Origin: JAIOQJ01 sp963718635
GTDB taxonomy: Bacteria; Planctomycetota; Planctomycetia; Gemmatales; Gemmataceae
DNA: 64,000 nt
Direction: 5' to 3'
Assembly: GCA_963718635.1 (NCBI GenBank)
Contig: OY970367.1
Location: forward strand, 4,774,001-4,838,000
Both the position numbers and the translations under genes were made by a program. Under the pieces are notes generated by a model. It saw only the letters and a list, made by a program, of their open reading frames with translations, searched no databases and was not told where the DNA came from. Of the stretch, positions 58,592 through 64,000 are shown piece after piece; positions within the stretch are counted from its first letter, which is position 1; the number at the start of each line of letters is the position of its first letter.

Positions 58592-60106
58592 ATGTCGATG
58601 CTTTCCGAAGCCGATGTATCGCCTCGTCCGGCGGAAGCGGCGCCATCGCCGCTTGCGGGGGCTGAGCCTCAGCTGGCGCGGATCATGGGCGTTTGCGGCG
58701 GGCTGATCATCTCGTTCGGCTTCATGGTTGTTTTCATGAACGAGGTGATCGGGCCTCGACTTGTCGGCAAGCCGTTCGGATTAGTGGGCATCGCGGTCGG
58801 CCTCATGCTGATGCTTCTTCACGCGATTCGCGACAACGATTCACAGATTCGCCGAACCTATGGCTTTTTTGCCTATAGCCTGCTTGGTTTGGCGCTAGTT
58901 CTGCTGCTTCCCAACACGATCAATTTCCTGAAATATGGCTGGGAATGCATACTGGCTGCACTCTGTTTTCTCCTTGCCGTCGTCCGCCACGAAACCGACC
59001 GTATCTGGCACGAGCGCATTCGCATTTCGATTGGCCTCGTCGGTATAGTGCTGGCAGTCATCGGTTTTGCCGGCAGCATCATCGGCGAAGATTTTCTGCT
59101 GAGCTACGGGCTCCTTGCCATCGCGCTCGGCCTGGCTTATCTATGCAGCTTTATCAGTTTGTGCGACCCCACGACCGATCACGGCTATAGGGCCGGCCTC
59201 GCCATTGGCGCTCTGGCGATATTCGTGGTTCTTTATGCAATCTTTCGTTCGGCCACGCCGAGCTTGTTCAACTTAAACGCAGCGGCGTTCTTTGTTCCGA
59301 CAGGGCTGCTGTTGCTTATTGCCGGCCTGATCTATGGCGCCTTCGCGCTTGGCATTGTTTCCGATAAGCCTTTCATCGTCTTGACCCGCCGGGAACTGTC
59401 GAGCTACTTTCATTCGCCCATTGCCTATCTGGTGATGCTGGGAATGGCGTCTCTTGGCGGAATCGCCTACTATTTTTTCGTCAGTTCCCTTGTCAGCGGT
59501 TCAATCCGCTACGAACCGGTTGTCTATTACTATTTCCGCATGCTTCCGCCGTTCATCGTGGTCTTTTTGGTGCCGGCCATCACCATGAGACTCTTCGCCG
59601 AAGAGCGAAAAACCGGCACTTACGAGGTGCTAATGTGCGCCCCCGTTAAAGAAAGCACCGTTGTCTTCAGTAAATTCGTTGCCTGTCTTGTTTTCTTCAT
59701 GCTGCTATGGGGAATGTGGTCCCTTCTGTTGATCGGACTACGCCTCGAGACGGGCAAGGAGTTCGATTATCGCCCTCTGCTTAGTTTTTATCTGGCTCTC
59801 TTCTGCAGCGGCGCAGGCTTCGTCGGCATGGGGCTGTTCTTCAGCAGCCTGAGCAAGAATCAGATCGTGGCGGCGGTGCTGACATTCGCGGGGATGTTCA
59901 TCATTCTGTTGATGCTGTTGCTCGCTCAATCGGACGAAGTCTCCCCGATCTGGCGAGCGATCTTCCGCAACATCTCTTACTTCTATCTCTGGGAATCGTC
60001 GCTGAAAGGCCGGCTCTTGCTGCGTGAAATGATCCTGCAAGCATCGTTTGCGCTGTTCTGGCTCTTTCTGACGATCAAGGTTCTCGAAGCACGGCGATGG
60101 AGTTGA
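58592..60106 (+). CDS. ABC permease (GldF-like)
   Basis: 504 residues with about twelve membrane helices. The C-terminal half is the ABC-2-type permease with the pattern F-I-V-L-T-R-R-E-L-S-S-Y-F-H-S-P, and F-A-E-E-R-K-T-G-T-Y-E-V-L-M-C-A-P-V as the coupling stretch. The first 240 residues are an extra membrane block not usual in GldF alone. It starts one base after the ATPase stop and overlaps the GldG-like start by ten bases, so the three are translated as one unit. Confidence 0.88.
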   Translation: MSMLSEADVSPRPAEAAPSPLAGAEPQLARIMGVCGGLIISFGFMVVFMNEVIGPRLVGKPFGLVGIAVGLMLMLLHAIRDNDSQIRRTYGFFAYSLLGLALVLLLPNTINFLKYGWECILAALCFLLAVVRHETDRIWHERIRISIGLVGIVLAVIGFAGSIIGEDFLLSYGLLAIALGLAYLCSFISLCDPTTDHGYRAGLAIGALAIFVVLYAIFRSATPSLFNLNAAAFFVPTGLLLLIAGLIYGAFALGIVSDKPFIVLTRRELSSYFHSPIAYLVMLGMASLGGIAYYFFVSSLVSGSIRYEPVVYYYFRMLPPFIVVFLVPAITMRLFAEERKTGTYEVLMCAPVKESTVVFSKFVACLVFFMLLWGMWSLLLIGLRLETGKEFDYRPLLSFYLALFCSGAGFVGMGLFFSSLSKNQIVAAVLTFAGMFIILLMLLLAQSDEVSPIWRAIFRNISYFYLWESSLKGRLLLREMILQASFALFWLFLTIKVLEARRWS

Positions 60107-62304
60107 ACCACGCCCCAATGCCTCTGAAGGACAATGCCACGATGACGAGTACAAGCAATCAGCCGAGTTCGTTGATTGAACAATTAGCGAAGAAGCGCAA
60201 CGCCGTCTCTTATGGCCTGATCGCTGCCGGTATCGTCGCGGCCTTGCTCACAATTTATTGGGCATTCGTTTTCCAAAATGGCCGTAATGATGTCGTCGAC
60301 AAACCGGCCGTCGATGCTTCTCAAAATCAGCCGGTCGATGAGTCATCAAAGCCGAACACCTTCAGCGACAACGGCGATTACGTTCCGGCGGCCATTTGGA
60401 GCGGCCTGCTGACGGCGATTCTGTTGATCGCGGGCGCTGCTTTGCAAATGCGGCCGACTGAGGCAGGCCGCGAAGCGTTCGAGTTCCGCGTTCTTTTGAT
60501 TTCGGTCGGTGCGCTGACGGGTCTGGTAACGGCACTACTAGGTTTCGCTCTCGGCTGGCGATGGCAGGAAAGCATTCTGCAATGGGTGAACGAGAACAAG
60601 ATACGCGAAGCCCGCTGGGTGCTCGCGGCTCTCGCGATCTTCGTCGGCGGCCTGGCGCTGATGTTCGTCAGCATGCAGCCGGCTCGAACCGAGGAGCGTA
60701 CCAGTGTTCTTCTGCGCCGGCTGCTCTATGGGACGAATTCGGTGCTAACAGGATTACTACTCCTACTCGTGCTGGTTGTCGTAAACGTAGTTGTTTTCCT
60801 GAAGCTGCCGGACAACGTCATTATGACCGCCGCAGCCTACAAAGGACTGAGCGAATCGACCAAAGAGTACCTTCGAACGATCGATGAAGACGTGAATGTC
60901 TACCTCATTTTGCCGGAGAACTATTCTATTCAGGATAGCCGGGGCGAATCTTATAACGCCCTCTACAGCGATTGCCGAGCGCTGCTGAATGCCTGCCATA
61001 GCGTCAACCCACGCATCAAGACGCTGGCTCTATTGCCGGCGACGGACGATGCCAAAATCAAAGAAACCATGCGTCGGCTCAAAGTGCCGCAAGCGGATCG
61101 GGATCGCTATGGACTCTTGGTCGGCTATGGCTACGGCGAAGAACTTTCCGCGTTTATTCCCGCCTCTGAATTACTCGTTCCCACACAACAGGGCACGCCA
61201 GGATTTCAAGGCGAGAATCGGCTGACGACCGAACTGATGTTCCTCAGCGGCGGCGCCAAAAGACCGGTTGTCTATTTCACCCAGAGCAATCTTGAGCCGT
61301 CCATCGGGGAGCCCGCCCCAGGTGAAACGAGCCTGCGCACTGCCGCCGAAGTGGTGCAAAATCTGCGCGATCGCAAATATGAAGTGAAGCCCTTGCGGTT
61401 CATTCCGGGCCAGAAGCCCGATGTCAGCGATGCCACCATGATCGTCATCGGCGCCCCGCGTATGGCCTTTTCCGAAGATCAAGTCGCTTTCTTTCGCGAA
61501 TATATGAGCGGCAAGAAGGGCCAGGAAGGGGGCAAAGTGATTGCCATGCTTCCCGCGTTCCCCGATTCCAGCGGGCAGGTATCGCATACCGGGCTCGAAG
61601 CGCTCTTCATCGAACATGGCATTCACGTCGACCCGAAGCGTAGACTGTTTGCCATACCGCCACGGCGTGAATTGAAACCGGGCTGGGTTCTTGGCGGCAT
61701 CGCTGCGGCAAGCGGGGAGTTGGGGCATCCGCTTTCTCGGTTGCTCGAAAGAGGTCAGTTCTTACGCTTCGGCAACGTTCGTCCCGTTTCCGCGGTTGAC
61801 TCACACCCGTCGGAGCAGTCCCTTTCGTTCAATCTCTTCAGCACGCTTGTCGCCACTTACCAGGATGACAAGTTCGATTCCAACGTCGAAGAGATCAATG
61901 CCCAGATCGCGAAAGAAATGGAAAAGAACATCCGGACGACATTGCAGGAAAAGCTCGTCGCCGTAAAGCCCGTGCCATTTGGCGCCTACGTAGCCGAGCG
62001 GTTGATGGAAGGGAAAGAGATGCGCGAACGACCGAAACTGCTGGTATTGGGGACTGACTGGTTTATCGCCGACGATGCCATCAAACAAACGCCAGAAGCG
62101 CCGATTTATGTAGCGATCACCGGGGCTTTACTGGAATGGATGCGCGAAAAGCCGCGGGGCATGAATGTCGAACCTCGAGCGCTCGGCACCTTCAGCATCC
62201 CGACCAGTTCCGAAAGCAGCGGCATGCGGTATCTGCCGTTTTACCTTACGTTTCTAGGCATTATCGCATTGGGTGTAGGCATGTGGGTTGCCCGGCGGAC
62301 GTGA
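60097..62304 (+). CDS. GldG-like ABC-associated protein
   Basis: 735 residues. Four N-terminal helices (SYGLIAAGIVAALLTIYWAFVF and others to residue 240) are followed by an extracytoplasmic domain of the ABC_transp_aux/GldG type: V-N-V-Y-L-I-L-P-E-N near 265, L-L-V-G-Y-G-Y-G-E-E-L, and TTELMFLSGGAKRPVVYFTQ, with a C-terminal single helix. It probably works with the GldA/GldF-like pair in exporting or pulling on an unknown substrate. In Bacteroidetes GldAFG is needed for gliding; in planctomycetes the role is open. Confidence 0.88.
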   Translation: MELNHAPMPLKDNATMTSTSNQPSSLIEQLAKKRNAVSYGLIAAGIVAALLTIYWAFVFQNGRNDVVDKPAVDASQNQPVDESSKPNTFSDNGDYVPAAIWSGLLTAILLIAGAALQMRPTEAGREAFEFRVLLISVGALTGLVTALLGFALGWRWQESILQWVNENKIREARWVLAALAIFVGGLALMFVSMQPARTEERTSVLLRRLLYGTNSVLTGLLLLLVLVVVNVVVFLKLPDNVIMTAAAYKGLSESTKEYLRTIDEDVNVYLILPENYSIQDSRGESYNALYSDCRALLNACHSVNPRIKTLALLPATDDAKIKETMRRLKVPQADRDRYGLLVGYGYGEELSAFIPASELLVPTQQGTPGFQGENRLTTELMFLSGGAKRPVVYFTQSNLEPSIGEPAPGETSLRTAAEVVQNLRDRKYEVKPLRFIPGQKPDVSDATMIVIGAPRMAFSEDQVAFFREYMSGKKGQEGGKVIAMLPAFPDSSGQVSHTGLEALFIEHGIHVDPKRRLFAIPPRRELKPGWVLGGIAAASGELGHPLSRLLERGQFLRFGNVRPVSAVDSHPSEQSLSFNLFSTLVATYQDDKFDSNVEEINAQIAKEMEKNIRTTLQEKLVAVKPVPFGAYVAERLMEGKEMRERPKLLVLGTDWFIADDAIKQTPEAPIYVAITGALLEWMREKPRGMNVEPRALGTFSIPTSSESSGMRYLPFYLTFLGIIALGVGMWVARRT

Positions 62305-62401
62305 TGACACGGCATGCGTTCTTACCCTCCCCCCGGCTTTGCGGCGGGATTGTGAACTCCCTTGCTGGCGCGTCGGGCTAACAAGAAATTAGAGCCATAC
62401 C

Positions 62402-64000
62402 ATGAGTAAAAGCGCTGTCAATTTTCGCACCACCTGGATCTTGTTGGGCTCGGCGGCTCTATTGCTTGTGGTGCTTGCTCTCTATGTCTTTCTGGGCGAT
62501 GACCAGAAGTCCAATGCCGATGGCTATCTCTTTGCTAATTTCCGGGCGCTGAATACTAAGTCCAACGACATCAACGGCCTGGAGATCGATAAAGGGGGCG
62601 AGAAGATCGTTCTCAGTCGTCAGCCGGATGGCCGTTGGCGCATCACCAAGCCGGTTGAAGCTCGGGCCGACAGCGATCGCGTCGAGGCAATCGTGGGGCA
62701 ACTGCTCGGCATCCGCCGCGATGACAAGTCGGCCGACATCACGCCGAATCCGGCTAATCATGGCTTGGAGAGCCCGGCAGCGAAAATTACCCTCTTCAAA
62801 GGCGATCGTTCGGAGTCGTTGTCGCTTGGCAAAACGACCATCGGCGCTGACCAAGCAGTCATCTATGTGCTATCGTCGGACGAGCCGAAAACGCCCCATG
62901 CCACGCTGAAAAGCCGGCTCAAGTTTTTGCTAAAAGAAAAACCCCCTGAAGATGCGGGCACGGCCGACATGCTCATCGGCTTCGATGAACTCCGCACGAA
63001 GAAACTGCTCGGTGAAGGAATGTCGCTTGAAACAGCGCCTAATCAAATTCTTAGCATCAAGCTGACCGAGACATTGCCCAAGGGCGAGCGAACGGTCATG
63101 CTGAGCCAAAAGGGCGACAACATCTGGCACTTCGAGGCGCTGCCCACGTTTGGTGATGTCGAACGCGATGTGCCTCCAGACAAACGCAACTTGAGCCAAA
63201 TCTTCGACTTGTCGAGCTTGCTCAATAACGTGCTGAGCATCAGCGTTCCGGATGCCAAAGATTTTTTAGCTAATGCACGCGACCTGTCCGCGCTTGGGCT
63301 CGACCCGACGAGCGAGGGGGTAATCCGTGTCGATATCGAACGCAAAGACGCCATCGGCACAGAAACCATGTGGATTTCGCTGAAAGAGACGCCGGCAGAA
63401 AAGGGTGTGCCGCGTGATAAAGCTTTCGTTCGCTATGGCGGCGATGCGACGGTGGCTCAGGTCAATGCGACCATCCCGCGCATGTTGAAATCCTTCATCG
63501 CCGACCCGTCGGCCTTGCGTGATCGGACGCTTCTAAAACTACGCCGCGATCGCATCGACGCCATCGACGTAACGATCGATAAGCGGACATTCGAGCTGCG
63601 CAAAATCAACAATGCCTGGCAAGTGGCCGAGGGTGGCAAAAAGAACGCCGCGAATGGCGGCGAGATCGATGCACTGCTCATGCGGCTCACGCAGCCGCGC
63701 GAAGCCAAAGGCTTTCCCGTCGCTGATGCCACCGATGCATCGCTTGGTTTGGGTTCGCCTGCGGTTGAATTGAATCTCTGGGAGAACGGCCTAACTCAGC
63801 CGGCCAAAGAGGATGCTAACGTCTGGCCCAAACCGCCCGAGACGCCCGCCGCTCGGCTGGTGTTCGGCAAGAAGGATCTCGGCGGCATCGTCTACGTCCG
63901 CCGTTATGTGGGACTCAGGCACGCCGATTACAAGATGCCGGACGACCTTTTGGCTCTCGCTTCGCGCAGCCGGCTCGATTACGTTGATATATCGCTTGCT
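62402..64000 (+). CDS. DUF4340 protein, 3' end outside window
   Basis: From ATG 62402 the frame stays open to the window end (533 codons). One N-terminal helix (TWILLGSAALLLVVLALYVFL) anchors it, then two or three DUF4340 units: W-R-I-T-K-P-V-E-A-R-A-D, and V-D-V-T-I-D-K-R-T-F-E-L-R-K-I-N-N-A-W-Q-V-A-E-G. DUF4340 proteins follow GldG-like genes and likely form the exported or periplasmic part of the same complex. It is 98 bases after the GldG-like stop, with a palindrome-relic in the gap. This ORF is longer than shown. Confidence 0.85.
   Translation, partial: MSKSAVNFRTTWILLGSAALLLVVLALYVFLGDDQKSNADGYLFANFRALNTKSNDINGLEIDKGGEKIVLSRQPDGRWRITKPVEARADSDRVEAIVGQLLGIRRDDKSADITPNPANHGLESPAAKITLFKGDRSESLSLGKTTIGADQAVIYVLSSDEPKTPHATLKSRLKFLLKEKPPEDAGTADMLIGFDELRTKKLLGEGMSLETAPNQILSIKLTETLPKGERTVMLSQKGDNIWHFEALPTFGDVERDVPPDKRNLSQIFDLSSLLNNVLSISVPDAKDFLANARDLSALGLDPTSEGVIRVDIERKDAIGTETMWISLKETPAEKGVPRDKAFVRYGGDATVAQVNATIPRMLKSFIADPSALRDRTLLKLRRDRIDAIDVTIDKRTFELRKINNAWQVAEGGKKNAANGGEIDALLMRLTQPREAKGFPVADATDASLGLGSPAVELNLWENGLTQPAKEDANVWPKPPETPAARLVFGKKDLGGIVYVRRYVGLRHADYKMPDDLLALASRSRLDYVDISLA

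Overview
The window looks like a chromosomal piece of a planctomycete, most likely of the Gemmata/Pirellula side of the phylum. The reasons are a large PVC-type beta-propeller/HEAT/cytochrome c protein (9.7-12.7 kb), a DUF11 and a DUF1573 secreted protein, an HYExAFE protein, a TIGR02996-type leucine-rich-repeat protein, a kinase-pseudokinase-FHA protein, and many intergenic palindromic repeats. No single marker gene proves the genus. Roughly 16 otherwise good genes carry one or more frame breaks, so part of this is probably assembly error.

Layout. 0-24 kb: a DUF2171-like protein, an ABC-2 permease pair, a membrane glycosyltransferase, pgi, apgM (archaeal-type phosphoglycerate mutase), a DUF11 protein, nadC, the PVC cytochrome protein, a SEC-C protein, a REP-associated tyrosine transposase sitting between two inverted REP arrays, a sugar-binding lipoprotein, a PIN-type toxin-antitoxin pair, dprA, a DUF1573 protein and a large exported protein. 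22-25.6 kb: the dual-kinase/FHA protein, a dual-specificity phosphatase and tRNA-Arg(ACG).

25.8-37.2 kb is an accessory region. It holds a decayed toxin-antitoxin locus, a tRNA-Ser-like relic, a permuted papain-like protein, and a large SWIM / HEAT / MoxR ATPase / DUF5682 cluster. That cluster has about 26 frame breaks, nearly all +1, and no vWA gene. An intact two-gene module (helical partner plus YNCIAWAAG protein) lies between moxR and DUF5682. A second copy of the same module sits at 56.7-57.6 kb. The region ends with a fragment of a DNA methyltransferase.

37.2-44.3 kb is a compact stress island: ferredoxin-MBL hydrolase, DUF542 (ScdA-N), AraC regulator, DUF417, TspO, photolyase, NAD(P)-binding protein, DUF1990 and an acetyltransferase. 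44.5-56.6 kb has a YycJ-like hydrolase, an M16 peptidase homologue without its zinc motif, two small conserved proteins, a winged-helix/ATPase gene pair, queG, a AAA+ ATPase and the leucine-rich-repeat protein. 57.6-64 kb is a GldA/GldF/GldG-like ABC export operon followed by a DUF4340 protein that runs off the end.

The most unusual elements are the duplicated two-gene module nested in the MoxR/DUF5682 conflict cluster, the orphan winged-helix/ATPase pair, the transposase with its own REP arrays, and a family of four intergenic palindromes sharing the core GGAAATATTTCC.
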